From: Clostridiales bacterium
GTDB lineage: Bacteria; Bacillota; Clostridia; Christensenellales; CAG-138
Direction of reading: 5' to 3'
DNA length: 64,000 bases
Assembly (NCBI GenBank): GCA_004554165.1
Contig: SFNQ01000013.1
Location: 1 to 64,000 of the forward strand
Shown here: positions 7,092-15,660 of the stretch, in pieces
How positions within the stretch are numbered: the first letter of the stretch is position 1
How the letters are laid out: each line of letters begins with the position of its first letter
Translations under genes and position numbers: made by a program
Notes under the pieces: model-generated
The model's input: the letters and a program-made list of their open reading frames with translations, nothing else
What the model was told of the DNA's origin: nothing
The model's database searches: none

Positions 7092-9464
7092 ATGAATATC
7101 GAGAACATCATGGAAAAGATCGAGCTCGTGCTCAAGCGGGATCATCAGACAAACCTTTGCGACGCAACGCCGCAGGAGCTGCACAACGCGCTGGGCAGCG
7201 TCGTCATGGGCGCGATTGCAGAGCAATGGTACGAGAGCCGCCACACCCACGAGCGGGTGCGCGAGGCCTATTATTTCAGCGCAGAGTATCTGACCGGGCG
7301 CATGGTGTACAACAATCTGTTTTCCCTCGGCCTGCTGGAGCAGGTCAGGGAGGCCTTTGCAAGCCGGGGCCTGGATCTGGCGGTATTTGAGGAAATTGAG
7401 GACGCTGCGCTGGGCAACGGCGGCCTCGGCAGGCTGGCCGCCTGTTTTCTGGATTCTGCCGCAACCATGAATCTGCCCCTGGACGGCTACGGCCTGCGCT
7501 ACAAATACGGTCTGTTCAAGCAGAGCTTCAGCGACGGCTTTCAGGTGGAGTCCGCGGACGACTGGCAGCGCGGGGGCGATCCCTGGAGCCGCCGCCGCGA
7601 TACCCATGAGGTGCTCGTTCATTTTGCGGATCAGACCGTGCGCGCCGTGCCCTACGACATGCCGGTCATCGGCTATGGCACGAACAACATCGGCACGCTC
7701 CGGCTCTGGCAGAGCGAAGCCATGGAGGATTTTGACTTCAAGCTCTTTAACGATCAGGAGTACGCCCTGGCCGTGCTGGAAAAAAACCGGGTGGAGGACA
7801 TCACCCGCGTGCTCTACCCCAACGATTCCACGCCTGCAGGAAAGAAACTGCGCCTGAAGCAGCAGTATTTCCTCTCAAGCGCGTCGCTGCAGGATATCAT
7901 GTTCCGCTACAAGCGCGAAAACCGGCCGATCAGCGCCTTTGCGGACTTTGTGACCATTCAGCTCAACGATACGCACCCCACCGTCAGCGTGCCGGAGCTC
8001 ATCCGTCTGCTGATGAACGAGGGCCTGGAGTTTGAGGAGGCCTTCCGGATTGCCCAGCGTACCTTTAACTATACCAACCATACCGTCATGGCCGAGGCGC
8101 TGGAAAAGTGGGATGTGGAGCTGTTCCGCCAGGTGCTGCCGGAGATTTTCGATATCATCTTCCGGATCAATGCGCGGCTTTGCGGTGAGCTGATGCAGCG
8201 GGGCATGGACTGCGGGCCCATGGCCATCATTCAGGATAAGCTCATCCACATGGCAAACCTTGCGGTCTATGGCTCGAGCTATGTCAACGGCGTGGCCCAG
8301 ATCCATACGGAGATTTTGAAGAACGACGTGCTGCGCGACTGGTACGCCCTGTATCCGGAGCGCTTCCAGAACAAGACCAACGGCATCACCCAGCGGCGCT
8401 GGCTGGGGCTGTGCAACCCGGAGCTGTCCCGCTTCATTGCGGAGCGTACCGGCGGCTACGGCTTTTTGACCGATCTGAACCGGCTTGCGGCGCTGCGCGA
8501 GCATGTTTCGGACGAGGACGTGCGCCGGTTCAACGAGATCAAGCTGGAGAAAAAGCGGCAGCTCTCCGCCCTCATCGAGCGCGAGGAGGGCGTGCAGCTT
8601 CCGCCGGAGTTCCTCTTTGACGTGCAGGTCAAGCGCATGCATGAATACAAGCGGCAACTGCTCAACGCCTTCGCGATTCTTGATATCTATTTCGGGCTGA
8701 AGGAGGGGCGGATTGCGGATTTCACGCCAACGGCCTTTATCTTCGGCGCGAAGGCCGCGCCGGGCTATATCCGCGCAAAGGCGGTCATCAAATATATCAA
8801 CGAAATCGCAAAGAAGATCAACAGCGACCCCGACATGCACGATAAGATGCGCGTGGTGTTCGTACACAATTACAACTGCTCCTACGCGGAGCACATCATT
8901 CCCGCGGCGGACGTTTCCGAACAGATTTCGCCTGCGGGTACCGAGGCCTCCGGAACGGGCAATATGAAGCTCATGCTCAACGGCGCGGTGACGCTGGGCA
9001 CCTACGACGGCGCGAACATCGAGATCGTGCGGGAAGCGGGCAAGGAGAACAACTATATCTTCGGCTATACCGTTGAGGAGCTGAACGCAAAGCGCGGCAG
9101 CTACAACGCCAAGGCCATCTACGATTACGAGCCGCGGGTGCGTCGCGTGGTGGATACGCTGATCGACGGCACTTTTTCGGACGACAACAGCGGCGCCTTT
9201 GCGGATTTGCACCGCGCGCTGCTGCTCGGCGCGAGCTGGCATAAGCCGGACAACTATTTCGTCCTGCTGGAGCTGCTGCCCTACATTGAACGGAAGCTGC
9301 AGGCCAACCGCGATTACCGCGATCGCCTTGCCTTTGGGCGCAAGTGCCTGCTGAACGTTGCGGCGGCGGGCCCCTTCTCCTCCGACCGGACCATCCGCGA
9401 GTATGCGGAGCAGATCTGGCATATTTCGCCCGTAACGGTGGAAAAGACGCCCACGCTGTTCTGA
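7092..9464 (+). CDS. glgP: Glycogen/alpha-glucan phosphorylase
   Basis: 790-aa GT35 phosphorylase that releases glucose-1-phosphate from alpha-1,4-glucans using pyridoxal phosphate. The PLP lysine is Lys626 in EASGTGNMKLMLNG; other family blocks include YFSAEYLTGR, GNGGLGRLAACF and NDTHPT. Length is slightly short of the 800-840 aa usual for the family but all core blocks are present. ATG follows AAGGAGCG. It is monocistronic here, but malQ lies 12 kb downstream and would complete a cytoplasmic maltodextrin/glycogen degradation route. Confidence 0.97.
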   Translation: MNIENIMEKIELVLKRDHQTNLCDATPQELHNALGSVVMGAIAEQWYESRHTHERVREAYYFSAEYLTGRMVYNNLFSLGLLEQVREAFASRGLDLAVFEEIEDAALGNGGLGRLAACFLDSAATMNLPLDGYGLRYKYGLFKQSFSDGFQVESADDWQRGGDPWSRRRDTHEVLVHFADQTVRAVPYDMPVIGYGTNNIGTLRLWQSEAMEDFDFKLFNDQEYALAVLEKNRVEDITRVLYPNDSTPAGKKLRLKQQYFLSSASLQDIMFRYKRENRPISAFADFVTIQLNDTHPTVSVPELIRLLMNEGLEFEEAFRIAQRTFNYTNHTVMAEALEKWDVELFRQVLPEIFDIIFRINARLCGELMQRGMDCGPMAIIQDKLIHMANLAVYGSSYVNGVAQIHTEILKNDVLRDWYALYPERFQNKTNGITQRRWLGLCNPELSRFIAERTGGYGFLTDLNRLAALREHVSDEDVRRFNEIKLEKKRQLSALIEREEGVQLPPEFLFDVQVKRMHEYKRQLLNAFAILDIYFGLKEGRIADFTPTAFIFGAKAAPGYIRAKAVIKYINEIAKKINSDPDMHDKMRVVFVHNYNCSYAEHIIPAADVSEQISPAGTEASGTGNMKLMLNGAVTLGTYDGANIEIVREAGKENNYIFGYTVEELNAKRGSYNAKAIYDYEPRVRRVVDTLIDGTFSDDNSGAFADLHRALLLGASWHKPDNYFVLLELLPYIERKLQANRDYRDRLAFGRKCLLNVAAAGPFSSDRTIREYAEQIWHISPVTVEKTPTLF

Positions 9465-9515
9465 CAGCCGGCGGCCCGCAGAGAACGAGGCCTGGCCGAA
9501 ATTCCGAAGGAACGG

Positions 9516-9641
9516 AGGGCCGCAGCACGCCGGCTTTTCAGGCCCTGCCGTTTCCGGCAAGGGCAGGCGGCAACGCCCCGGCCGGGGTTTTGTATCCGGC
9601 GCGGAAGGGGGCTGTTCCAGGCAGGGCCGCAGCACGCCGGC
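9516..9641. repeat. Pair of 19-bp direct repeats downstream of glgP
   Basis: AGGGCCGCAGCACGCCGGC occurs at 9516-9534 and 9623-9641. The 9465-9709 spacer has no supported gene. Confidence 0.6.
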
Positions 9642-9709
9642 GCTCCTGCGAGTGGCGAACGGGCGTCGGTATCCGATGGGACAGCCTTGTAGAAAGAGAG
9701 ATACGGCAA

Positions 9710-9748
9710 AAAGGAGCCGCCGCAGGGAAACCCTGCGGCGGCTCCTTT
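9710..9748. terminator. Bidirectional intrinsic terminator between glgP and the TlpA-like gene
   Basis: Perfect 18-bp stem (9710-9727 with 9731-9748) around an AAA loop, with A-run on the left and TTT on the right. It sits between convergent genes and can end transcripts from both sides. Confidence 0.85.
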
Positions 9749-9788
9749 CGACAGACCGGCCGTTCAGAAACGGCCTGTTTTTCCGGCG

Positions 9789-10412
9789 CTATTCTGCCAG
9801 CAGAGCCAGCCGTTCTTCAACAATGGAAAGCCACTCCTTTTCGTCATGTCCGCCGGTGACCGGTTCGCCGACAAAATGGCCTTCACTGTCCAGAAAAACC
9901 GTGGTGGGAATGTACTCAAAGGCCACCAGCTCCTCCATTGCGGGCTGGAATTTCCAGATCGGGTAGGAAACCCCGGTCTGCTCCAGAATGGCCTGCAAAT
10001 CCTCCGGGCTTTCCGTATCAAGCCAAATGCCGGCAAATCCTACCTTCTGACCGCCCTCTGCCTGAGAATACTGTTCATACAGGCTTTGGAGGTAAGGCAT
10101 CTCGCCCACACAGGGCGGGCACCAGGTGGCCCAGAAGTTCACCAGCGTCAAATCATACGCTTTGGCAAATGCCGCCGTATTGACCGTTTCACCCTGAACC
10201 GTTTCCACATCAAGATCGAATACAATGTCCTCCTGCGGGGTGACCTCGGCGGCGCCGTCGCCGGCGGGGTCCGCTGCCGGCGCTTCGGTGGCGGCGGCGG
10301 AGCTGTCGATGGGATCAGATTCCGGGTCCGCAGGGGTGGGAGCGGGCGCCGCGCAGGCGAAAACGACTGCCATCATGCAAATCGCAAGTATTGTCGCCAG
10401 AAACGTTTTCAT
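9789..10412 (-). CDS. TlpA/ResA-like thioredoxin-fold lipoprotein
   Basis: 207 aa. Lipoprotein signal ends at Cys20 (VVFAC), then an Ala/Pro/Asp-rich spacer to about residue 60 and a thioredoxin fold with active site WCPPC (Cys98, Cys101) and the cis-Pro loop IPTTVF. Such proteins exchange disulfides outside the membrane. Start at 10412 has AAGGAGGAACACT upstream and overlaps the stop of the 4Fe-4S membrane gene by 4 bp, so the pair is translationally coupled. With the CXXC micro-protein it forms a three-gene operon that probably passes electrons across the membrane to an exported thiol system (inference). Confidence 0.88.
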   Translation of the reverse strand: MKTFLATILAICMMAVVFACAAPAPTPADPESDPIDSSAAATEAPAADPAGDGAAEVTPQEDIVFDLDVETVQGETVNTAAFAKAYDLTLVNFWATWCPPCVGEMPYLQSLYEQYSQAEGGQKVGFAGIWLDTESPEDLQAILEQTGVSYPIWKFQPAMEELVAFEYIPTTVFLDSEGHFVGEPVTGGHDEKEWLSIVEERLALLAE

Positions 10413-11305
10413 AGTGTTCCTCCTTCGCTTTGTTGTACAATCGGTGCTTTCTTTTTTCCGCAGACATGGAGCGCGCCATGGGGACAGGTTTTTATGCAGT
10501 CTCCGCAGCGAATGCATTCCGCGTCGTTTGGGTTCTTCACAGGATCAACGCCCATGGGGCAGTTGCGCTTGCAGGCGCCGCAGCCGGTGCAGGCGGATGC
10601 CTCCAGCGCGTAGCGGTACAGAGCGAAGCGGGAGAACAGCCCGTAAAAGGCGCCCAGCGGGCAAACATATTTGCAGAAGGGCCGGTAAATCACAAGGCAC
10701 GCGACCAATACCGCAATCAGCACACAGGCCTTCCACAGGAACATGCCGCCCAGACTGCTCCGCACCTGCCCGTTGGCAAGCGCAAGGGACACGCCGCCCT
10801 CCAGCGTTCCCGCAGGACAAATCCATTTGCAGAAATAGGGCGCGCTCATGCCCACCGGTGTGCGCAGGAGCAGGGGCAGCCCGATGACGAATACCAGCAG
10901 AATCACATACTTCATCCAGCGCAGAGGCCGGTCGATTCTGAGCGGCACCGTACACTTTTTGACCGGAATTTTATGCAAAAGCTCCTGCAGCCAGCCAAAG
11001 GGACAGATCCAGCCGCAGAAAAAACGTCCCAGCGTCACGCCGAACAGGATCAGCAGTCCCGCAACATAACAGGAGATCTTTCCGCCAATGGTAGCCAGGG
11101 AGGATTGCAGCGAGCCGATGGGGCAGGCTCCCAATGCGCCCGGGCAGGAGTAGCAGTTCAGAACCGGTACGCATACCCCTTTCAGCGGGCCGGTGTAAAT
11201 TTTCCCCGTAATAAAGCCCGGCAAATTCAGGTTCAGGCCCAACGCGCTGAAAAACTGCACCAACGGCCTGAGACGGTTTGTTTTCTTTTTATTCCTGGTT
11301 TTCAT
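10409..11305 (-). CDS. NapH/CcoG-like polytopic 4Fe-4S membrane protein
   Basis: 298 aa from the ATG at 11305 (an ATG at 11329 is also possible). About four to five membrane helices alternate with cysteine clusters: CYSCPGALGACPIG, GRFFCGWICPFGW, YFCKWICPAGT and YRPFCKYVCPLGA; the C-terminus carries two classic 4Fe-4S motifs, CTGCGACKRNCPMG and CIRCGDCIKTCPHG. The CxxxCP membrane motifs are shared with NapH, NosR and CcoG and support electron transfer through the membrane. The coupled TlpA-like gene is the likely acceptor partner. Confidence 0.88.
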   Translation of the reverse strand: MKTRNKKKTNRLRPLVQFFSALGLNLNLPGFITGKIYTGPLKGVCVPVLNCYSCPGALGACPIGSLQSSLATIGGKISCYVAGLLILFGVTLGRFFCGWICPFGWLQELLHKIPVKKCTVPLRIDRPLRWMKYVILLVFVIGLPLLLRTPVGMSAPYFCKWICPAGTLEGGVSLALANGQVRSSLGGMFLWKACVLIAVLVACLVIYRPFCKYVCPLGAFYGLFSRFALYRYALEASACTGCGACKRNCPMGVDPVKNPNDAECIRCGDCIKTCPHGALHVCGKKKAPIVQQSEGGTL

Positions 11306-11310
11306 GCCCT

Positions 11311-11463
11311 TTACCCAATGCCGACGCATTCCAGACAAACCGCCGCGGCCTTTTGCCTTACCTTGTGAAACTGGCCCCTATGAAGCCCTGCGGCCATGAG
11401 GCCGATGCCAAGGGCCAGCGCTGCAACTGTGAGCGCCCATCTCATCCGGGATCGTTTCTGCAA
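11311..11463 (-). CDS. CD1871A-type CXXC micro-protein
   Basis: 50-aa protein, too short for most gene calls. One membrane helix (about residues 10-28, WALTVAALALGIGLMAAG), a short basic stretch, then the C-terminal signature CLECVGIG. This matches the CD1871A family of tiny CXXC proteins found upstream of 4Fe-4S/TlpA genes in Clostridia. TTG start at 11463 is chosen because GGGAGGG lies 8 bp upstream; the internal ATG at 11445 lacks a ribosome site. Five bp separate its stop from the next start. Its cysteines may relay electrons or bind metal (inference). Confidence 0.75.
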   Translation of the reverse strand: MQKRSRMRWALTVAALALGIGLMAAGLHRGQFHKVRQKAAAVCLECVGIG

Positions 11464-11603
11464 GGCTGTTCCCTCCCATCGTTTCGGCGCTGCTCGCCCA
11501 TTCCGCGCTGTCGCGCAGCGGTTTTCGCTGTACGAAAAAGGCCGGGGCCACGAACGCCGGAGCCAATCGCCTGGCGGGACAAGTTAACACCAATCTGTTT
11601 TAA

Positions 11604-11640
11604 ATTATAATAAAAGGGCGAACGCAAAAAAAGTGTAAAA
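11604..11640 (-). promoter_or_regulatory. Promoter with tandem 11-bp-spaced half-sites, CXXC/4Fe-4S/TlpA operon
   Basis: On the minus strand TTTTACAC (11640-11633) and TTTTGCGT (11629-11622) are exactly 11 bp apart, followed by TATAAT (11609-11604), with TATTAT overlapping at 11612-11607. The half-sites match those upstream of three lipoprotein genes in this window, but the spacing to the perfect -10 is 12 bp rather than 8. Confidence 0.55.
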
Positions 11641-11938
11641 TGAAAAAACATTGTGAAAAATGAGGCATATCGATTGCCTCCGGCGCCGGCGGAGCGGTGC
11701 CGGAGGGTACATCCTGGCGTTTTTCTGTGAAAATCCGACTGCTTTACGCTTTTTCTTTTAAAATACAATCAAACTCCCCTTGCTTATGTACCGGCTGACA
11801 TCGCGCAGAGCCGCAGACGGCGTCCGGGGCGTCAGGGCGGCCGGAGGGGCGGCGTTGGCGGCGCAGAAGCCGGGGACCGGCCCATGCCGGCGGCGCAAGC
11901 GAACGGACGGGGCGTTCACATGCAAAGGAGGACAGCAA
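11641..11938. other. Spacer without a supported gene
   Basis: Holds the upstream region of the secreted M16C-like gene. CTTTACGC at 11742-11749 resembles the half-site of the shared promoter and TACAAT at 11764-11769 is a possible -10, but the second half-site and spacing do not fit. Confidence 0.4.
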
Positions 11939-12784
11939 ATGAAAAAACGGCTGATCGCACTACTTTTGACGCTGGCCGTCACGGTATCCGTGCCCGGGCT
12001 TGCCGAGCGGCAGAATGCGGGGCTTGAAAAGCAGCTGGCCGGAATGAAGGCTGCCATGCGCCAGGAGAAGATCGCGGCGCTCGTTGTGAGAACCGCCGAT
12101 TTCCAGACCTGGACCGAAGAAAACGAAAAGGTCAATAGGATCGACGTCGTAAAGGCTGTGGACAGCAGGAACCTGCCGGAGGAGGTCGTCGACCATACGG
12201 TGCGCGAAACGGCGCAGGACGGCATGAGAATGATTACTTCCCCTGTAGAGGGCAGCAATCTCGTTTGCTGCAAACTCAAGTTTGACGCCGGTACGATTCC
12301 CTTTGCGCTGCTCCATGATTATATGCTGCTGGCCGGTCTCCCTGGAGCAATGGATACAGAGAATTACGGGCGGGCAGAGTTGCAGACAGAGCTGGCCACG
12401 CTGACATACGGCGCCTCCTTTTCGGCGAGCGCCGTCCGGTATGAGACGGGCGGTTATCATCCATATCTGGATGTAAGCTGGACCTCTCCGGCGGATCAGA
12501 TTGGGGAAGGGTATGAGATCATCGAGGGGACTCTCCTGCGCACGGATTTTTCTGATTACGATCTGATCCGCAAGACTGTGGGCCAGCGCTCGATGAGTTC
12601 AAAAATGATGATGGAGCTCTTTCCCAATATGATGATAGAATCCTTTGCGGACGCCGCGCTGACGGAGGCAGGCCGTTATGATCTCTATACCTCGGGCTTT
12701 GCGTTCATTGCCTGTCTGGAGCGGGAGCCAAGCAGCCCGGCGAAGGGGTATTTTCACCCTCGCCCTTATGCAAAGGCTTTTTGA
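11939..12784 (+). CDS. Truncated secreted M16C-like peptidase lacking the catalytic domain
   Basis: 281 aa. Clear signal peptide (about 1-22), then sequence like the M16C-associated domain and the start of the third domain of PreP-type insulinase peptidases: LAGLPGAMDTENYGRAEL, LATLTYGASFSASAVRY, RQSMSSKMM-like blocks. A full family member is near 1000 aa; here the N-terminal HxxEH zinc domain and the C-terminal quarter are missing, so it cannot be a protease as written. The signal peptide is joined directly to the middle of the family model, which suggests an internal deletion. AAAGGAGGACAGCAA supports the start. The last 19 bp overlap the convergent gene. Confidence 0.6.
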   Translation: MKKRLIALLLTLAVTVSVPGLAERQNAGLEKQLAGMKAAMRQEKIAALVVRTADFQTWTEENEKVNRIDVVKAVDSRNLPEEVVDHTVRETAQDGMRMITSPVEGSNLVCCKLKFDAGTIPFALLHDYMLLAGLPGAMDTENYGRAELQTELATLTYGASFSASAVRYETGGYHPYLDVSWTSPADQIGEGYEIIEGTLLRTDFSDYDLIRKTVGQRSMSSKMMMELFPNMMIESFADAALTEAGRYDLYTSGFAFIACLEREPSSPAKGYFHPRPYAKAF

Positions 12785-13371
12785 ACGATGATATCCACCT
12801 GCTTGCCCTTGATGCCCACCAGTACGTCGTCCGCCAGTCTGGCAACGATGGATTTTTCCAGCTCGTCCCAGGCGTCCGCGCTCTTTTCCTGCTGAACCTG
12901 CTTTTTGTACTGTTCCAGCGTCCACGTATAGGCGTAATATGCGGAGGTGGAAAAGGTCATATCCGGCGAGTCGGTGTTGGCAAAGATAAAGGTGGGCGCC
13001 ACATCGGGCGAATCGGCATACAGCAGCAGGGATTCCGCCGCCGCCCGAATCTTTCCCATAATGCCGGTGGCCGCAGCGTTTTTGCCCGATGTGGAAACGG
13101 CCAGCAGGTTCTGATGCTGCGCAAAATCGATTTCCGGCGCAGACAGGGCCACGTGCAGCCTGAATTCCTGCGCCTCGCTTTCCAGCCAAAACCTGCCTTC
13201 ATAGTTTTTGAGCAGTTCCGGCAGCATCCCAACCAGTTCCTCGGCAAGCAGGCGCAGCTGCAGGGTCTGTTTTTGATTCAGCTCGTTGTACACGGCGCTT
13301 TTTTCCACCTCAAGCAGGATGCAGGAAAGTCCGCCGCCCTGTTTCGTAAGATCGCATGTGTTCGATTTCAT
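12766..13371 (-). CDS. Conserved protein, possibly RsbW/GHKL-fold-like
   Basis: 201 aa, no signal or membrane helix. The start has TGGGAGGG 9 bp upstream. The segments LRLLAEELVGMLPEL, EGRFWLE and LLAVSTSGKNAAATGIMGKI resemble a family of clostridial proteins that look like anti-sigma/histidine-kinase ATPase folds, where an Asn-bearing first helix and a glycine-rich end are kept. I cannot see a convincing ATP site, so the fold assignment is tentative and no function is claimed. It converges on, and overlaps, the truncated M16C gene; no terminator separates them except a short GC hairpin near 12740. The 265-bp gap on its other side holds nothing I recognise. Confidence 0.5.
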   Translation of the reverse strand: MKSNTCDLTKQGGGLSCILLEVEKSAVYNELNQKQTLQLRLLAEELVGMLPELLKNYEGRFWLESEAQEFRLHVALSAPEIDFAQHQNLLAVSTSGKNAAATGIMGKIRAAAESLLLYADSPDVAPTFIFANTDSPDMTFSTSAYYAYTWTLEQYKKQVQQEKSADAWDELEKSIVARLADDVLVGIKGKQVDIIVQKAFA

Positions 13372-13636
13372 GCCCAACAACCCTCCCAGATGTATTATTT
13401 TCATCCCTGTTTTCGCGGCGGCATCTTCGGGCGACCGGGGAACCGCCGCCGGCCCCGAATCGGGGCCCTTTTGCCGCCTTCTCCCCGGCGCGCAGGGGAA
13501 AAGCGTTAAAGCTGCCAGCCCCGCTCCCGGCAGACCCCGGTTACCGCTCCGGGGGCTTTCAAAACCCGCCTGCCGGCAGGCGGGAAAACGGCGGCGGACG
13601 CAACGCCCGCTCGCATAGAAACGAAGCTCCTTTGCC

Positions 13637-14167
13637 TCAGTCCGCTTTCCAGGTATCCACCGGCTGGTACAGAAAGGAAAGCTCGGCCATGGGCGCGTCC
13701 AGGGATTCCGCCAGCTGTTTTACCGCGGGCAGGATCTCGGGGGAAAAATCCAGATACCAGTCCAGCGTTTCCAGAATATACCTGCGCTTGAACTCGGCGT
13801 CCGTACAGAGGGCGCAGCGGAGGTTGTGCAGCCGGTCCGCGCCTTTTACCACAAAGGCGATGGGGTCCTGCCGTATGCCCGCCACATAGTCCTTCATGAC
13901 ATAGCCCCTGCGCTTGGTCAGGAGCCGTACCGCGCGCAGCACGTCCGCGCCGCCCAGCGTCAGGATGCGCTCCTCCGTGGCGTCGGTATCCTCCAGCAGG
14001 TCGTGGAAAAGGGCGGCAATCTGGTAATCCATCCCATAGCCCTGCTGCCGGACGATCTCCGCCACCGCCACCGGATGGGAAATGTAGGGCGCGCCGCCAA
14101 TGCGGAACTGGCCTGCGTGCTTTTGCGTGGCATAGGCCAGGGCCGCGTCGTATGCTTGCTGCAACAT
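13637..14167 (-). CDS. HD-domain phosphohydrolase, RelA/SpoT hydrolase-like
   Basis: 176 aa with the SpoT/MESH1-like HD fold: H in QKHAGQFR, the HD pair in ALFHDLLEDTD, and KGADRLHNLR near residue 105-115, the residues that hold Mn in (p)ppGpp hydrolases. It is only the hydrolase module, without synthetase, TGS or ACT domains. AGAGGAGGCCGGG precedes the ATG, 11 bp after the stop of the (p)ppGpp synthetase-like gene, so both are one operon. A pairing of separate synthetase and hydrolase is the simplest reading; substrate could also be another nucleotide. Confidence 0.75.
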   Translation of the reverse strand: MLQQAYDAALAYATQKHAGQFRIGGAPYISHPVAVAEIVRQQGYGMDYQIAALFHDLLEDTDATEERILTLGGADVLRAVRLLTKRRGYVMKDYVAGIRQDPIAFVVKGADRLHNLRCALCTDAEFKRRYILETLDWYLDFSPEILPAVKQLAESLDAPMAELSFLYQPVDTWKAD

Positions 14168-14178
14168 CCCGGCCTCCT

Positions 14179-15246
14179 CTAAACCCGGCCGCCTTTTTCT
14201 GCAAAGGCCATCAGAGCCCTGGCCTGCCGCGCGGCGCGTTTTTCGCTGCCCGTGGCGAGCTTGAGGAATTCGGCGGCCTGCGCCTCGGTATACCGCCGGG
14301 TCAGCAGCTCGGCCCGGCAGAGAAACCGCAGGCCCACGTTGGAGGAGAGGATGTCCAGCTCGGCGCTGCGCAGAGCCTGCTCTGCCAGGGTAAGCGCCAG
14401 ATCGTGGTTTTCCTCCAGCAACTGCCCGAGATCGCCCAGGGTCTTTTTCCCGAGCCAGGCCAGCTGGTCGATGTAGCTTTCCGGGTCGATAAAGCGGATC
14501 TCCGCACCGCTGATGTTTGCCAGCTCCCGGAGAAAGGCCTGCATTTTTCTGTTCCGCTGGACATACTCCCGGAGCGAGACAATATCGATGAGAAAATCAT
14601 CCGCCTTATCGGCTGTGATTTTCTGCCGGATATCCTCCGTATAGAACTGCATGTTATCCCGCACCCGGACGAACTGGTCGTCCGCGATTTCCAGCAGGCC
14701 GGCCACCCGGGACAGCTCCCGGGCTATGGCGCGGGGCACACCAAATTCGCTCTTATAGCCAAGGTCGTGATTGATGGCTGCCCAGGTATGCTGCAGGATG
14801 GTGCGGATTTGGATTTCAAAGCGCTTGCGGGAGAGCTCCTCCGAATAGCCGTCTTCCGGGCGGAGGGAGCAGATATAATGGAGGGACAGGTAGCCGAAGG
14901 TATCCGCCTTGATCAGGGCGCGCTTATCCGAGGAACGATCCCAGTCAATGACAAAGGTCTGTTCCACCAGTTTTCCAATCTTATCCACGTCGTCTGCAAA
15001 GAAGGTGATGACTCTGGCGCCCAGAATATCGGTCAAATCGTCCAGGGACTGATAGAAATCTCCTTTTTTTGCCAGCTTTCCGGCGAGGCTGTCCTCCGAT
15101 TTGACCCGGTGCTCAACGCCGAGGATCTGAATGTGCGCCTGATCGGCAAGCGTTCGGAGCAGATTGTGGACAATATCGCCCAGTTCAAGAAAACTGCTTT
15201 TGCTTTTCCGATAGTCTTCAATGATCATGCGGTCTTTCGGATTCAT
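14179..15246 (-). CDS. RelA/SpoT-domain (p)ppGpp synthetase-like protein
   Basis: 355 aa from the ATG at 15246, 8 bp after AGGAG. The RelA_SpoT synthetase domain occupies about residues 40-170: RVKSEDSLAGKL, DDLTDILGARVI, FGYLSLHY and FEIQIRTILQHTW followed by HDLGYKS, covering the pyrophosphate-donor and acceptor motifs. No HD, TGS or ACT domain is fused; instead a roughly 190-residue helical C-terminus with TPR-like character follows. It is longer than RelP/RelQ small synthetases. Coupled HD gene downstream may reverse its reaction. A toxin-type small alarmone synthetase with an HD antitoxin is an alternative reading. Confidence 0.85.
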   Translation of the reverse strand: MNPKDRMIIEDYRKSKSSFLELGDIVHNLLRTLADQAHIQILGVEHRVKSEDSLAGKLAKKGDFYQSLDDLTDILGARVITFFADDVDKIGKLVEQTFVIDWDRSSDKRALIKADTFGYLSLHYICSLRPEDGYSEELSRKRFEIQIRTILQHTWAAINHDLGYKSEFGVPRAIARELSRVAGLLEIADDQFVRVRDNMQFYTEDIRQKITADKADDFLIDIVSLREYVQRNRKMQAFLRELANISGAEIRFIDPESYIDQLAWLGKKTLGDLGQLLEENHDLALTLAEQALRSAELDILSSNVGLRFLCRAELLTRRYTEAQAAEFLKLATGSEKRAARQARALMAFAEKGGRV

Positions 15247-15472
15247 GATGCCCATCTCCTGTTCGTCTCGATATCAAATTTGCCTTACCCTTAGTGTACC
15301 GGGAGCGCGGCGGCTTTTCAAGATCAAGTTGCTGTCCGGCGGTATCCGCTCTGCGCCAAGGGGGCGGAAGGGCCGATGCGCCCGCACGGCCGAAGACCCT
15401 GTCGCGCGCCGGGAGGCTGCCGGCGAGGACCAGGCCGCAGGATGGCAGCCTGAACGCCTCCTCTACAGACAA

Positions 15473-15506
15473 AGGATAATGGACAAAGCGTAAAAAAAAC
15501 GTAAAA
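15473..15506 (-). promoter_or_regulatory. Possible tandem-half-site promoter of the synthetase/HD operon
   Basis: Minus-strand TTTTACGT (15506-15499) and TTTTACGC (15495-15488) are 11 bp apart, as in the three lipoprotein promoters. The best -10 (TATCCT, 15478-15473) is weak and one base out of register, so activity here is uncertain. Confidence 0.4.
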
Positions 15507-15589
15507 CGGCAGCCGCTGGGCGAGGGTCTGCCGCCCCGGAGCCGCGCCGGCGCGTTTTGACAGGCTGCGTTCGTTTTTTCAATACGGCG

Positions 15590-15622
15590 TTTTACGCTTT
15601 TGTTACAAGCGTTTATTATAAT
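15590..15622 (+). promoter_or_regulatory. Tandem-half-site promoter of the PSD-like lipoprotein gene
   Basis: TTTTACGC (15590-15597) and TGTTACAA (15601-15608) start 11 bp apart; 8 bp later comes TATAAT (15617-15622). There is no TTGACA-like -35; the repeats occupy that place, as expected for an activator-dependent promoter. Confidence 0.65.
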
Positions 15623-15660
15623 TTACAGCATAAATTCAGAGCATTACAAGGAGGAAACCC

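Noticed and set aside
11742..11769. Possible sixth member of the tandem-half-site promoter class, ahead of the M16C-like gene
   Set aside because: First half-site fits, but the second does not and the -10 is out of register.
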